Positions 1 through 8,455 are shown, numbered from the stretch's first letter. The stretch is 64,000 nucleotides of DNA from an uncultured Oscillospiraceae bacterium (GCA_934553255.1 CAKTEZ010000001.1:1-64000), one strand, 5' to 3'. Notes: generated by a model from the sequence alone, not told the origin. Made by a program: numbers and translations.

Positions 1-1395
1 TGCATCGTCGGCTTCATCTGCGGCCACTCCTTCCAGGAGATGCTCGCCGGTATGGTCGAGCGTCTGGCTGCTTCCATGGAAGCCGTTCTGATCCTCGCCA
101 CCGTCGGCTTCCTGGTCACCAGCTTCATGCTCTCCGGCGCGATCCCCACCATGATCGTCTACGGCCTTGACCTGCTGACCCCGAAGCTGTTCCTGCCCGT
201 TGGCTGCATCCTCTGCGCCATCGTCGGCATGGCCTGCGGCTCCTCCTGGACCACCACCGCCACCATCGGCCTTGCCTTCCTCGGCATCGGCGCCGGTCTT
301 GGCATCCCCGCCCCCATCACCGCCGGTATGATCATCTCCGGCGCGTATGTCGGCGACAAGTTCTCCCCCCTGTCCGACACCACCAACCTCGCCGCCGCCG
401 TCGCGGAGACCGGCCTGTTCGATCACGTCACCGCGATGGTCTCCACCACCGGCCCGACCCTGCTGCTCTCCCTCATTCTCTACACGATCCTCGGCCTGAA
501 CGTTGACACCAGCGCGTATGACGCTACAGTCGCCGAAGGCATCCAGGAAGCGTTCCGCGGCGCCTTCACCATCAGCCCCATCCTGCTTCTCCCCATCATC
601 GTCGTTATCGTGATGTGCATCCTGCGCGTGCCCGGCCTGGTCGGCATCGCCGTCTCCGTCGCCACCGCGGTGCTGTTCATGCTCATCTTCCAGTCCGCCG
701 ACATTTTCTACAGCTACTCCCTCGGCGACATCTTCGATGTTCTGCACTATGGCCACGCTGTCGAGACCGGCAACGCGGTCGCTGACTCCATCCTCGGCAA
801 GGCCAAGGGCATGGACGGCATGATGTGGACCATCAACCTCATCCTCGTCGCGCTCGCCTACGGCGGCGCCCTCGAGCGCTGCGGCTGCATCGAGAAGCTC
901 TTCGGCGGCCTCAAGCACAAGATCCACTCCGTCGGCAGCCTGATCCTCGCCACCCTGCTGACCTCCATCTTCTGCGACGCCACCATGTGCGACCAGTTCC
1001 TCGGCATTGGCGTTCCCGCCCCCATCTATGCTGACAAGTATGATGAGCTCGGCCTCGGCCGCAACATGCTCTCCCGTACGCTGGAAGACGCCGGTACCCT
1101 CTGGGCCGTCATGTTCCCCTGGACCGGCTGCGGCGCTTATCAGCAGGGCGTGCTCGGCATGAGCTCCTTCGTCTTCTTCCCCTATGCCTTCGTCAACCTG
1201 CTCAACCCCATCTATGCCTACGTTACCGCCATGCTCGGCCGCAACATCTTCTGGGCTGATGGTTCCTACACCAACCTGTTCGGCAAGACCAAGGCCGGCA
1301 AGCCCGCCGGTGCTCCCGAAGAGGCCCACCAGAAGGCTCTCGCCGCTCTCGAGGCTCGCCGCGCTGCCGGCAAGGCCCCCAAGATCAACGCGTAA
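1..1395 (+). CDS. NhaC-family Na+/H+ (or solute/H+) antiporter, 5' end cut by window
   Basis: The reading frame is open from base 1 through the first in-frame ATG at 40, so the start lies upstream of the window. The visible 464 or so codons encode a polytopic membrane protein with about ten hydrophobic segments. The motif GDKFSPLSDTTN is the hallmark of the NhaC family, which includes Na+/H+ antiporters and malate/lactate or amino-acid exchangers. The tail after the last membrane segment is Ala/Lys-rich and probably cytoplasmic. It stands 70 bases before a small membrane gene, with a terminator after the pair, so the two may be cotranscribed. The next transcription unit is a histidine-degradation block, which raises the possibility that the substrate is an amino acid (inference). 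The family call is firm; the substrate is not. Confidence 0.85.
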   Translation, partial: CIVGFICGHSFQEMLAGMVERLAASMEAVLILATVGFLVTSFMLSGAIPTMIVYGLDLLTPKLFLPVGCILCAIVGMACGSSWTTTATIGLAFLGIGAGLGIPAPITAGMIISGAYVGDKFSPLSDTTNLAAAVAETGLFDHVTAMVSTTGPTLLLSLILYTILGLNVDTSAYDATVAEGIQEAFRGAFTISPILLLPIIVVIVMCILRVPGLVGIAVSVATAVLFMLIFQSADIFYSYSLGDIFDVLHYGHAVETGNAVADSILGKAKGMDGMMWTINLILVALAYGGALERCGCIEKLFGGLKHKIHSVGSLILATLLTSIFCDATMCDQFLGIGVPAPIYADKYDELGLGRNMLSRTLEDAGTLWAVMFPWTGCGAYQQGVLGMSSFVFFPYAFVNLLNPIYAYVTAMLGRNIFWADGSYTNLFGKTKAGKPAGAPEEAHQKALAALEARRAAGKAPKINA

Positions 1396-1463
1396 CCTGC
1401 TTTTTACATAAGGCGTGCGTCCCGCACGCACGCCTTACCCCGCTTTAGAAAGGAACTGCTATC

Positions 1464-1967
1464 GTGAGACAATCGCTTCCATGGGAATCCGTTCCGCCCC
1501 CGATCTACGCTTCGCGTCTGCCCAAGCCGCGGAAAAAGTGGGTCACCGTCGGCGGCTGGATACTGGTCGTCTGCCTGCTGCTGTTCGGACTGATGTCCAA
1601 GCGGAGCAACCTTCTGCTCTCGGTCATCTCTCTCGGATTTGCAGTTTTGTATGCGCTCACGCTTCTGACGAAGAAGGACGCCGTGGTCACCACCCGCGGC
1701 CTTGAGATCTTCTACCAGATGCAGATCACAACGCAGTACGACTTCTTCCCCTGGGAGCAGATCAACTCCATCGTCACCGAGGACCGGAAGCATCCGGATC
1801 TGATCCGTCTGCACATCGGCTACAGCTCGATGGAAAAGGCGCTGTTCTTCACCCGCTCCGATGCGGAGGCCATCATCAAGCTGGCGAAGGAGAAAAACCC
1901 CGCCATCCGCGTGCTGGACTATGAAGCCGCCCCGAAGCAGGCCTCCAAAAAACGGAAAAAGAAATAA
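1464..1967 (+). CDS. Hypothetical protein with two membrane segments and a PH-like C-terminal domain
   Basis: 167 aa from a GTG at 1464, placed 6-7 bases after AGAAAGGAAC. Residues about 27-43 and 50-66 form two closely spaced hydrophobic helices. The remaining soluble part (about 70-155: a strand-rich region, then a short helix) recalls YcxB/bacterial PH-type domains, but this is only a resemblance. The C-terminus is Lys-rich (KKRKKK). It lies between the NhaC-family gene and a strong terminator, so it is probably the last gene of that unit. I do not recognise a function. Confidence 0.7.
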   Translation: MRQSLPWESVPPPIYASRLPKPRKKWVTVGGWILVVCLLLFGLMSKRSNLLLSVISLGFAVLYALTLLTKKDAVVTTRGLEIFYQMQITTQYDFFPWEQINSIVTEDRKHPDLIRLHIGYSSMEKALFFTRSDAEAIIKLAKEKNPAIRVLDYEAAPKQASKKRKKK

Positions 1968-1975
1968 CGCACGAA

Positions 1976-2007
1976 GGACCGCCGGAATTCCGGCGGTCCT
2001 TTTTTTG
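1976..2007 (+). terminator. Rho-independent terminator after the NhaC unit
   Basis: A perfect 11-bp stem (GGACCGCCGGA/TCCGGCGGTCC, overlapping at the centre) starts 9 bases after the stop codon and is followed directly by seven T residues. Confidence 0.9.
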
Positions 2008-2061
2008 CGCCGCACCGCCCATCTCTTGCGGTAGCGCAGCAGTATGGCGCTGTAATATAGT

Positions 2062-2131
2062 GATACCATACAATATTACGAAAAAGTTTGCATTAAATAC
2101 TATTGATTTTGCACAAAATATATGGTATCCT
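2062..2131 (+). promoter_or_regulatory. Probable hutH promoter flanked by a 9-bp inverted repeat
   Basis: TTGATT at 2103-2108, a 17-base spacer and TATCCT at 2126-2131 fit a sigma-A promoter in an AT-rich patch. GATACCATA at 2062-2070 is repeated in inverted form as TATGGTATC at 2121-2129, the second arm covering part of the -10. Two half-sites about 59 bases apart could bind a regulator. This is inference from the pattern. Confidence 0.5.
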
Positions 2132-2309
2132 GATGGCATCAGCCAAAGCACACATCTTTGGGCTGACCAAGCAAGGGAAGGGAGCCGCGCCGCGCGTCAT
2201 GGGCAGACGCAAAGCAGACGGTACACGCTCCCATAGGCAACTTCTCACGAATCGGCCGACGCGCGCTGCGGCGCGGCGCGGCAATCCAAACGAAAAGAGG
2301 CATCCTGTT
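2132..2309 (+). promoter_or_regulatory. Long structured 5' leader of hutH
   Basis: About 178 bases separate the predicted promoter from the hutH start and no convincing gene lies here. Visible pairings include TCAGCCAAAG with CTTTGGGCTGA (near 2138-2165), GCGTC/GACGC, GGGAGC with GCTCCC, and a 12-base perfect match of 2184-2195 with 2271-2282. The last pairing overlaps the GGGAGC/GCTCCC one, so the leader could adopt two alternative folds. I do not recognise a riboswitch family. The hutH frame is open through this region back to 2103, but no start there has a good ribosome binding site. Confidence 0.4.
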
Positions 2310-3878
2310 ATGATCATGAATCCCACCGCCATCAAGCGCGTTGTGGTCGACGGCCACAGCCTGACGCTTGAGTCCTTCGTCGCCATCGCGCGCTACAACG
2401 CCACCGTTGAGCTGGCTCCCTCCGCGCTCGAAGCGATGAAGAAGTCCCGCGCACTTGCCGAGAAGATCGCGTCCGAAGGCCGCGTCGCCTACGGCATCAC
2501 TACCGGCTTCGGCGAATTCCAGAAGGTCGCCGTCCCCAAGGAAATGAGCAACCAGCTCTCCACCAACCTGATCCTCAGCCATTGCACCGGCGCAGGCGAG
2601 CCTTACGCCGACGAGATCGTGCGCGGCATGATGCTCCTGCGCGCCAACGCCCTGTGCGGCGGCGTGTCCGGCGTCCGTCCCCTCCTCGTTGAGATGCTCC
2701 TCGAGATGCTCAACAAGGGCGTTACCCCCGTCGTTCCCCAGAAGGGTTCTCTCGGCTCCTCCGGCGACCTCGCTCCTCTCGCCCACATGACGCTCCCCAT
2801 GCTCGGCAAGGGCGAAGCCATGTACGGCGGCGTGAAGATGACCGGCGCGGAGGCCATGGCCAAGGCAGGCATCGCCACCCTCGACACCCTCGTGTCCAAG
2901 GAAGGCCTCGGCATGACGAACGGCACCTGCGCGATGACCTCCGTCGGCGCGCTTGCCCTGTACGACTCCATCTGCGCCGCCCAGCTCGGCGATGTGATCG
3001 CCTCCATGTCCATGGAGGGCCTCACCGGTCTACGCAACGCCTTCGACCCCCGCATCCATCAGGTGCGCGGCCAGAAGGGTCAGATGCTCGTCGCCGCGAA
3101 TATGCGTAAGCTGCTCGCCGGTTCCGAGATCCTTGACAACTGCCAGTCCGATCGCGTGCAGGACGCTTACGCCCTCCGCTGCATCCCGCAGCTGCACGGC
3201 GCCTGCCGTGATGCGCTCGAGTATGTCCGCGAGAAGGTCGAGATCGAGCTCAACGCCGTCACCGACAACCCGCTGATGTTCCTCGACGACGAGGCCGTTA
3301 TCTCCGGCGGCAACTTCCACGGCGAGCCCATGGCTCTCCCGTTCGACTTCCTCGGCATCGCCGCCAGCGAGATCGCCGACGCGTCCGAGCGCCGCACCGA
3401 GCGCATGGTCAACCCCGCGCTCAGCAACGGCCTGACCGCCTTCCTCACCACGCAGGCGGGCGTCAACTCCGGCTTCATGATCGTCCAGTACGCCGCGGCC
3501 TCCATGGTCAGCGAGAACAAGGTCTACGCGCATCCCGCCTCCGTGGACTCCATCCCCTCCTCCGCCAACCAGGAGGACATCGTCTCCATGGGCACCACCG
3601 CCGCCCGTAAGGCCAAGATGATCCTGCAGAACACGCAGGACGTCCTCGCCGACGAGCTGCTGACCGCCTGCCAGGCCATCGACATCCGCCGCCGCCTGAA
3701 CACCCACGGTCAGGGCCTCACCCCGCTGCACGAAGCCCTCTACCAGCATGTCCGCAAGGAAGTCGCGTTCTACGAGGTGGACCGCGAGATCTGGCCCGAC
3801 ATCCGTGCGGTGGAGAAGATGATCCGCTCCGGCGAGCTGCTCGACATCGTTAAGGAGTATATCCCCGACTTCGAGTAA
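2310..3878 (+). CDS. hutH: Histidine ammonia-lyase (MIO-type aromatic amino acid lyase)
   Basis: 522 aa. The ATG at 2310 is preceded by GAAAAGAGG; a second ATG lies two codons on. The enzyme removes ammonia from L-histidine to give urocanate in the cytoplasm. Family marks are visible: YGITTGFG near residue 60, LSHC (the histidine-lyase position) near 90, GSLGSSGDLAPLAH around the prosthetic group at 150-152, NGT near 205, QDAYALRC near 290 and SANQED near 425. The normally Ala-Ser-Gly triad that cyclises to MIO reads Ser-Ser-Gly here. Length is normal for the family. It has its own promoter and a terminator. Urocanase and imidazolonepropionase are not in the window. Specificity for histidine over tyrosine or phenylalanine is inferred from the Ser-His pair. 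Confidence 0.9.
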   Translation: MIMNPTAIKRVVVDGHSLTLESFVAIARYNATVELAPSALEAMKKSRALAEKIASEGRVAYGITTGFGEFQKVAVPKEMSNQLSTNLILSHCTGAGEPYADEIVRGMMLLRANALCGGVSGVRPLLVEMLLEMLNKGVTPVVPQKGSLGSSGDLAPLAHMTLPMLGKGEAMYGGVKMTGAEAMAKAGIATLDTLVSKEGLGMTNGTCAMTSVGALALYDSICAAQLGDVIASMSMEGLTGLRNAFDPRIHQVRGQKGQMLVAANMRKLLAGSEILDNCQSDRVQDAYALRCIPQLHGACRDALEYVREKVEIELNAVTDNPLMFLDDEAVISGGNFHGEPMALPFDFLGIAASEIADASERRTERMVNPALSNGLTAFLTTQAGVNSGFMIVQYAAASMVSENKVYAHPASVDSIPSSANQEDIVSMGTTAARKAKMILQNTQDVLADELLTACQAIDIRRRLNTHGQGLTPLHEALYQHVRKEVAFYEVDREIWPDIRAVEKMIRSGELLDIVKEYIPDFE

Positions 3879-3887
3879 TTTTCCGAG

Positions 3888-3916
3888 TTGACACAATGTG
3901 TCGGAAGGTGTAAAGT
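3888..3916 (+). promoter_or_regulatory. Promoter candidate overlapping the hutH terminator
   Basis: TTGACA (3888-3893), 17-base spacer, TAAAGT (3911-3916). The -10 hexamer lies inside the left arm of the hairpin that ends hutH, so the same bases would stop hutH transcripts and start those of the downstream racemase-like gene. Confidence 0.5.
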
Positions 3917-3945
3917 CTTGGAAAGACTTTACACCTTCTTTTTTT
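3905..3945 (+). terminator. Rho-independent terminator after hutH
   Basis: A 15-bp perfect stem (3905-3919 with 3923-3937, loop GGA) runs into a T-rich tract ending at 3945. Confidence 0.9.
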
Positions 3946-3977
3946 AAGCGGCACACGAAAAAGCAGGAGGGCATCCT

Positions 3978-4763
3978 ATGAAACTCAATGTCTTGCGCGC
4001 CGACCCCGCGGGGAACATCACGCTCTTTGTCCTCGACCCCGTTGAAAAGGAGCGCCGCGCGGCGCTCGCCGCCGAGCTGATGCGGTGTCTCCCCGAAATG
4101 AAGATCGAGCAGGTCGGCTTTGCCTGTCCTGCGGACGCGGACACCGACGGCCGCATGGAAATGATGGGCGGCGAATTCTGTGGCAACGCCACCCGCGCCT
4201 ACGCGATGTACATTTCGCAGCAAAAGGGCGGGCTTTCCGAGGTACGGCTGCGTGTGAGCGGCTGCGGCCATGTCGTTTCCGCCGCGGTCGACCTTACGCA
4301 GGGGACGGCCCGCGCCGAAATGCCGCTCCCGCGCGCCGTGCGCGCGGCGGAGGCGGGCGGCCGCCGCGGCACGCTTGTGGATCTCGGCGGCATCGCGCAT
4401 TTCGTTGTGGAAAACGCCGCGCCGAGCGAGGACTTTTTCCGCGCCGCCGAGCCGCTGTTCTCCGCCATCGAGGGGCTGGACGCCTACGGCGTCATCTTTC
4501 TCGACCGCCAAAGCCACCGCATGACGCCGCTCGTCAAAGTCGTGGACACCGGCACGCTGGTCTGGGAGGGCAGCTGCGGCAGCGGCAGCATCGCCTGCAC
4601 CGTCGCCGAGAGCGAAAGTCTTGCGGACGGTCTCTTTGAGCGTGACTATTTCCAGCCCGCGGGCGTGGTCCGCGCGAGCGTGGAGCGCCGCGGCGGCGCG
4701 GTCGTTTCCGCCGCCATCGGCGGCCCCGTCACCCTCGGCGAACCGCAGCTTATCACGCTGTAA
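3978..4763 (+). CDS. DapF-fold amino acid racemase, probably histidine racemase (CntK/HisR-like)
   Basis: 261 aa; AGGAGG lies 7 bases before the ATG. It has the two-domain diaminopimelate-epimerase fold with two catalytic cysteines: GGEFCGNAT (Cys68) and WEGSCGSGS (Cys200). True DapF enzymes usually show ECGNGARC and ACGTG. The form seen here (EFCGNAT, SCGSG, plus EQVGF near 44-48 and VSGC near 93-96) matches what I recall of the histidine racemases CntK and Fusobacterium HisR. Racemisation is cofactor-independent and cytoplasmic. The gene follows hutH and no other staphylopine genes are present, so feeding D-histidine into degradation is the natural reading (inference). An alternative is another amino acid racemase of the same fold. 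Confidence 0.75.
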   Translation: MKLNVLRADPAGNITLFVLDPVEKERRAALAAELMRCLPEMKIEQVGFACPADADTDGRMEMMGGEFCGNATRAYAMYISQQKGGLSEVRLRVSGCGHVVSAAVDLTQGTARAEMPLPRAVRAAEAGGRRGTLVDLGGIAHFVVENAAPSEDFFRAAEPLFSAIEGLDAYGVIFLDRQSHRMTPLVKVVDTGTLVWEGSCGSGSIACTVAESESLADGLFERDYFQPAGVVRASVERRGGAVVSAAIGGPVTLGEPQLITL

Positions 4764-4826
4764 GCCGTCTCCCGCCGAACGCTTAAAATTTTTAACCGTT
4801 CCGTAAAAAGTGGCTCGTGAAAGTTG

Positions 4827-4855
4827 TTTACCTTTTTCCTGCATTTTGATACAAT
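4827..4855 (+). promoter_or_regulatory. Probable promoter of the fhs-fchA unit
   Basis: TTTACC (4827-4832), 17-base spacer, TACAAT (4850-4855), 64 bases before the fhs start codon and in an AT-rich gap. Confidence 0.6.
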
Positions 4856-4918
4856 GGGCGCGTAAAAAGGCGCTCGCGCCATTCAGCCGGAAACAATTTA
4901 CACAGGAGGACAACCATC

Positions 4919-6589
4919 ATGGCAGTTTTATCCGATATTGAGATCGCTCAGGCTCACGAAATGAAAAAGATCACCGAGATCGCCGCTTCCGCCGGTATCG
5001 ACGAGCAGCATCTTGAGCTTTACGGCAAGTATAAGGCCAAGCTCGACCTCACCGAGATCCGCAAGCTTCCCCGCAAGGCGAAGCTGATCCTGGTCACCGC
5101 CATCAGCCCCACCCCCGCGGGCGAGGGCAAGACCACCACCTCCGTCGGCCTTGCCGACGCGCTCAACAAGATCGGCAAGAAGGCCATGGTCTGCCTGCGC
5201 GAGCCTTCCCTCGGCCCCGTGTTCGGCGTCAAGGGCGGCGCGGCAGGCGGCGGCTACGCGCAGGTCGTCCCTATGGAGGACATCAACCTCCACTTCACCG
5301 GCGACTTCCACGCCATCGGCGCGGCGAACAACCTGCTCGCCGCCATGCTCGACAACCACATCCAGCAGGGCAACGCCCTGAACATTGACGCCCGCCGCAT
5401 CGTGTGGAAGCGCGCGGTCGATATGAACGACCGTCAGCTGCGCCACATTATCGACGGTCTCGGCGGCAAGGCCAGCGGCGTGCCGCGCGAGGACGGCTTT
5501 GAGATCACCGTCGCCAGCGAGATCATGGCCGTTCTGTGCCTCTCCTCCGACCTCGCCGACCTCAAGGCGCGCCTTGCGAAGATGGTCGTTGCCTACACCT
5601 ATGACGATCAGCCCGTCACCGCGCACGACCTGAAGGCCGAGGGCGCAATGGCCGCGCTGCTCAAGGACGCCATCAAGCCCAATCTCGTCCAGACGCTCGA
5701 GGGTACGCCCGCCTTCATTCACGGCGGCCCGTTCGCCAACATTGCCCACGGCTGCAACTCCCTGCAGGCCACGGAAACGGCCATGCGCCTGAGCGATTAC
5801 ACCGTCACCGAGGCGGGCTTCGCCGCCGACCTCGGCGCGGAGAAGTTCCTCGACATCAAGTGCCGCGCTGCGGGCTTCCACCCCAATGCCGTGGTCATCG
5901 TCGCCACCGTCCGCGCCCTCAAGTATCACGGCGGCGTACCCAAGGCCGAGCTGAACAATGAAAATCTTGAAGCGCTTGAAAAGGGCCTTCCCAATCTGCT
6001 CCAGCATGTTGACAATGTCAAGAATGTCTACGGCCTGCCCTGCGTGGTCGCCATCAACGCTTTCCCGACCGACACCGCCGCCGAGCTTGCCCTCGTGGAA
6101 AACAAGTGCCGCGAGTTGGGCGTCAATGTCCGCCTGAGCGAGGTTTGGACCAAGGGCGGCGAGGGCGGCAAGGCGCTCGCCGAGGAGGTCGTCCGCCTGT
6201 GCGAGCAGCCCGACCATTTCCAGTATGTCTACGATGTCAACGAGAGCATCGAGGCCAAGCTCAACGCCATCGCTGCCAAGGTCTACCATGCCGACGGCGT
6301 GGTCATCACCGCCGCCGCCAAGAAACAGCTCAAGCAGCTCACCGACCTCGGCTTCGATCATCTCCCCATCTGCATGGCAAAGACCCAGTTCTCCTTCTCC
6401 GACGACGCGAGCAAACTGGGCGCGCCCCGCGGCTTCAAGATCACCGTGCGCGACCTCAAGGTCAACGCCGGCGCGGGCTTCCTCGTCGCCAAGACCGGCG
6501 ACATCATGACCATGCCGGGTCTTCCCAAGGTGCCGAGCGCCGAGAAGATCGACGTGGACGAGAACGGCCGCATCACGGGTCTGTTCTAA
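4919..6589 (+). CDS. fhs: Formate-tetrahydrofolate ligase
   Basis: 556 aa, the usual length. ATG at 4919 with CACAGGAGGA upstream. The enzyme joins formate and THF with ATP to give 10-formyl-THF; run in reverse it makes ATP. The nucleotide-binding loop TPAGEGKTT is at residues 65-73, followed by the conserved [18 protein letters not shown] and FTGDFHAI segments. It is followed after 35 bases by the cyclodeaminase gene. In histidine degradation through formiminoglutamate, one-carbon units arrive as 5-formimino-THF, pass through methenyl-THF and can leave as formate through this enzyme with ATP gain; placement next to fchA and downstream of hutH fits that role (inference). Confidence 0.97.
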   Translation: MAVLSDIEIAQAHEMKKITEIAASAGIDEQHLELYGKYKAKLDLTEIRKLPRKAKLILVTAISPTPAGEGKTTTSVGLADALNKIGKKAMVCLREPSLGPVFGVKGGAAGGGYAQVVPMEDINLHFTGDFHAIGAANNLLAAMLDNHIQQGNALNIDARRIVWKRAVDMNDRQLRHIIDGLGGKASGVPREDGFEITVASEIMAVLCLSSDLADLKARLAKMVVAYTYDDQPVTAHDLKAEGAMAALLKDAIKPNLVQTLEGTPAFIHGGPFANIAHGCNSLQATETAMRLSDYTVTEAGFAADLGAEKFLDIKCRAAGFHPNAVVIVATVRALKYHGGVPKAELNNENLEALEKGLPNLLQHVDNVKNVYGLPCVVAINAFPTDTAAELALVENKCRELGVNVRLSEVWTKGGEGGKALAEEVVRLCEQPDHFQYVYDVNESIEAKLNAIAAKVYHADGVVITAAAKKQLKQLTDLGFDHLPICMAKTQFSFSDDASKLGAPRGFKITVRDLKVNAGAGFLVAKTGDIMTMPGLPKVPSAEKIDVDENGRITGLF

Positions 6590-6624
6590 GCCTTTAAAAT
6601 TTCCCCTAAGGAGGGTCCTTTTCC

Positions 6625-7260
6625 ATGAAAATTGCGGATATGAAGGTCACGGAGCTGATCAACGCGGTCGGTTCCGACGCGCCCGCTCCCGGCGGCGGCG
6701 CGGTCGCGGGTCTCGCGGGCGGCATCGGTGTGGCGCTGACGATGATGGTCAACGGTCTCACCCTGTCCAAGAAGGGCTTTGAAAACGACCGCGAGCGCAT
6801 TCTCGACGCCATCGCCAAGGGCAACGAGCTGAAGGAACGCTTTGTGGATGTCATGAACCGCGACAGCGAGGTGTTCGACACGCTCATCGACTCGCTCGCT
6901 CTCCCTAAGGAGGACGACGCGCAGAAGGCCATTCGCCGCGGCGCGGTGCAGGCAAGCTTCCGCAACTGCACGGAGGTCCCTCTGACGATGATGGAGGTCT
7001 GCATGGAATCCATCGACCTGCTTGCGGGTCTCGTCGGCACGACCAATCCCAATGTCGTGAGCGACCTCGGCATTGCCGCCCTGACGCTCAAGACCTCCAT
7101 GCAGAGCGCGTGGCTCAATGTCCTCATCAACCTCTCGTCCCTCAAGGACAAGGAATATGCGGACGAGTGCTGTCACAAGGGCGAGGTCATGCTGGCCCAC
7201 GCCATCCCGCTCGCCGAGGAGTGCTACGAAAAGGTCCTCAAGGTCATCGAAAAGAAATAA
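6625..7260 (+). CDS. fchA: Formiminotetrahydrofolate cyclodeaminase / methenyl-THF cyclohydrolase-like protein
   Basis: 211 aa; AAGGAGG about 10 bases before the ATG. It belongs to the helical cyclodeaminase/cyclohydrolase family: the N-terminal SDAPAPGGGAVAGLAGGIG is the family signature. Related stand-alone proteins either convert formimino-THF to methenyl-THF and ammonia, as the C-terminal half of FTCD does, or interconvert methenyl- and formyl-THF. No glutamate formiminotransferase domain is fused to it. It is cotranscribed with fhs and closes the unit before a strong terminator pair. Cyclodeaminase is favoured over cyclohydrolase because of the histidine-lyase context, but sequence alone does not decide. 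Confidence 0.88.
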   Translation: MKIADMKVTELINAVGSDAPAPGGGAVAGLAGGIGVALTMMVNGLTLSKKGFENDRERILDAIAKGNELKERFVDVMNRDSEVFDTLIDSLALPKEDDAQKAIRRGAVQASFRNCTEVPLTMMEVCMESIDLLAGLVGTTNPNVVSDLGIAALTLKTSMQSAWLNVLINLSSLKDKEYADECCHKGEVMLAHAIPLAEECYEKVLKVIEKK

Positions 7261-7265
7261 TGCAC

Positions 7266-7337
7266 AGGGAAGCGCGGCCGCTCGGCCGCGCTTCCCTGTA
7301 TACGGAAAAGGGCTTCGACCGCAGGTCGAAGCCCTTT
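7266..7337. terminator. Two adjacent hairpins between convergent fchA and mreB
   Basis: Hairpin one: 15-bp stem 7266-7280 with 7283-7297, without a T tract. Hairpin two: 14-bp stem 7307-7320 with 7324-7337, ending in TTT on the plus strand and TTTT on the minus strand, so it can serve both genes. Confidence 0.8.
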
Positions 7338-7346
7338 GTTCTGTTC

Positions 7347-8375
7347 TCAGTTGATCTGCTTGCGGCGGGAGAGGTTCATCGTGCCGTCCTTCATTTCGCC
7401 GACGCTTTCGAGGCTCTTGCCCGTACCCTCGGCAACGCACTGAATGGCGTTCTCCGCCACGACCGTGTGGATGCCCGTGCGCGCCGTGACCAGCTTATCA
7501 AAGCCGCGGATCAGGCTGCCGCCGCCGGTCATCACGATGCCGTTGCTGGAAATGTCAGCCACCAGCTCGGGCGGCGTGCGCTCGAGGACCTGATGCACAG
7601 CCTCCATAATGCGCTCGACCGGCTCTTCAAAGGCGTCCATCATCTCCGTAGAGGTCACGGTGATGAGCTTGGGCAGGCCCGTGAGCAGGCAGCGGCCCTT
7701 GATCTCCATCGTCATTTCCTCCTCCGGTGGGAAGACGCAGCCGATGTTTATTTTCATTTCCTCGGCCGTGCGCTCGCCGATGAGCAGATTATGCTTGCGG
7801 CGCATATACTTCACAACGGCTTCGTTGAACTGGTCGCCCGCGACCTTGATGGACGCGCTCTCGACCACGCCGGAAAGGGAGATCACGGCGATGTCGCTCG
7901 TGCCGCCGCCGATGTCGATGATGAAGTGGCCGTCCGGCTGGGTGATGTCGATGCCCGCGCCGATGGCCGCCGCGACCGGCTCTTCGATGAGGTAGACGCG
8001 GCGCGCGCCCGCCTGAATGCCCGCGTCGATGACCGCGCGCTCCTCGACCTCGGTGATGCCGGAGGGGACGCAGATGATGATGCGGGGCTTAAAGAACTGG
8101 AAGCCCATGACCTTGTGGATAAACTCCTTGAGCATACGCTCGGTCACTTCATAGTCGGAGATCACGCCCTCGCGCAGGGGACGGATGGCGACGATATTGC
8201 CCGGCGTGCGGCCCAGCATGGCCTGCGCGTCCGCGCCGACCTTGAGCAGCTTGCCCGTATCCTTATCAATGGCAACGACGCTCGGCTCGTTGAGCACGAT
8301 GCCCTTGTCCTTCACATAGATCAAAACCGACGCGGTACCGAGGTCGATACCGATATCCTTTGCCAATGAACACAT
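7347..8375 (-). CDS. mreB: MreB/Mbl rod-shape actin homologue
   Basis: 342 aa, family length. Forms cytoplasmic membrane-associated filaments that direct side-wall peptidoglycan synthesis. Phosphate-1 loop DLGT is at residues 11-14 and phosphate-2 loop DIGGGTSD at 154-161; GGGSLIRG near the C-terminus is the adenosine motif. The start is preceded by GAGAGG. It is separated from mreC-mreD-mrdA, which lie about 51 kb away on the same strand, so it could correspond to Mbl or MreBH rather than the operon MreB. A consensus promoter stands about 80 bases upstream. Confidence 0.95.
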   Translation of the reverse strand: MCSLAKDIGIDLGTASVLIYVKDKGIVLNEPSVVAIDKDTGKLLKVGADAQAMLGRTPGNIVAIRPLREGVISDYEVTERMLKEFIHKVMGFQFFKPRIIICVPSGITEVEERAVIDAGIQAGARRVYLIEEPVAAAIGAGIDITQPDGHFIIDIGGGTSDIAVISLSGVVESASIKVAGDQFNEAVVKYMRRKHNLLIGERTAEEMKINIGCVFPPEEEMTMEIKGRCLLTGLPKLITVTSTEMMDAFEEPVERIMEAVHQVLERTPPELVADISSNGIVMTGGGSLIRGFDKLVTARTGIHTVVAENAIQCVAEGTGKSLESVGEMKDGTMNLSRRKQIN

Positions 8376-8455
8376 AATGCTACCTCTCTCGTTTTTCTTT
8401 GTATTCCAGCGGGCAAGCCCGCGCTTGTGCTTTTCTGCTTTTACACAGTACTGTT

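Noticed and set aside
2103-2309. N-terminal extension of HutH by 69 residues
   Set aside because: The extra residues have no counterpart in the family, the start lies inside the promoter and there is no binding site, while the ATG at 2310 has one.
3978-4763. Annotation as diaminopimelate epimerase DapF
   Set aside because: The fold fits, but the cysteine motifs are EFCGNAT and SCGSG rather than the DapF forms, and the neighbours are histidine genes.
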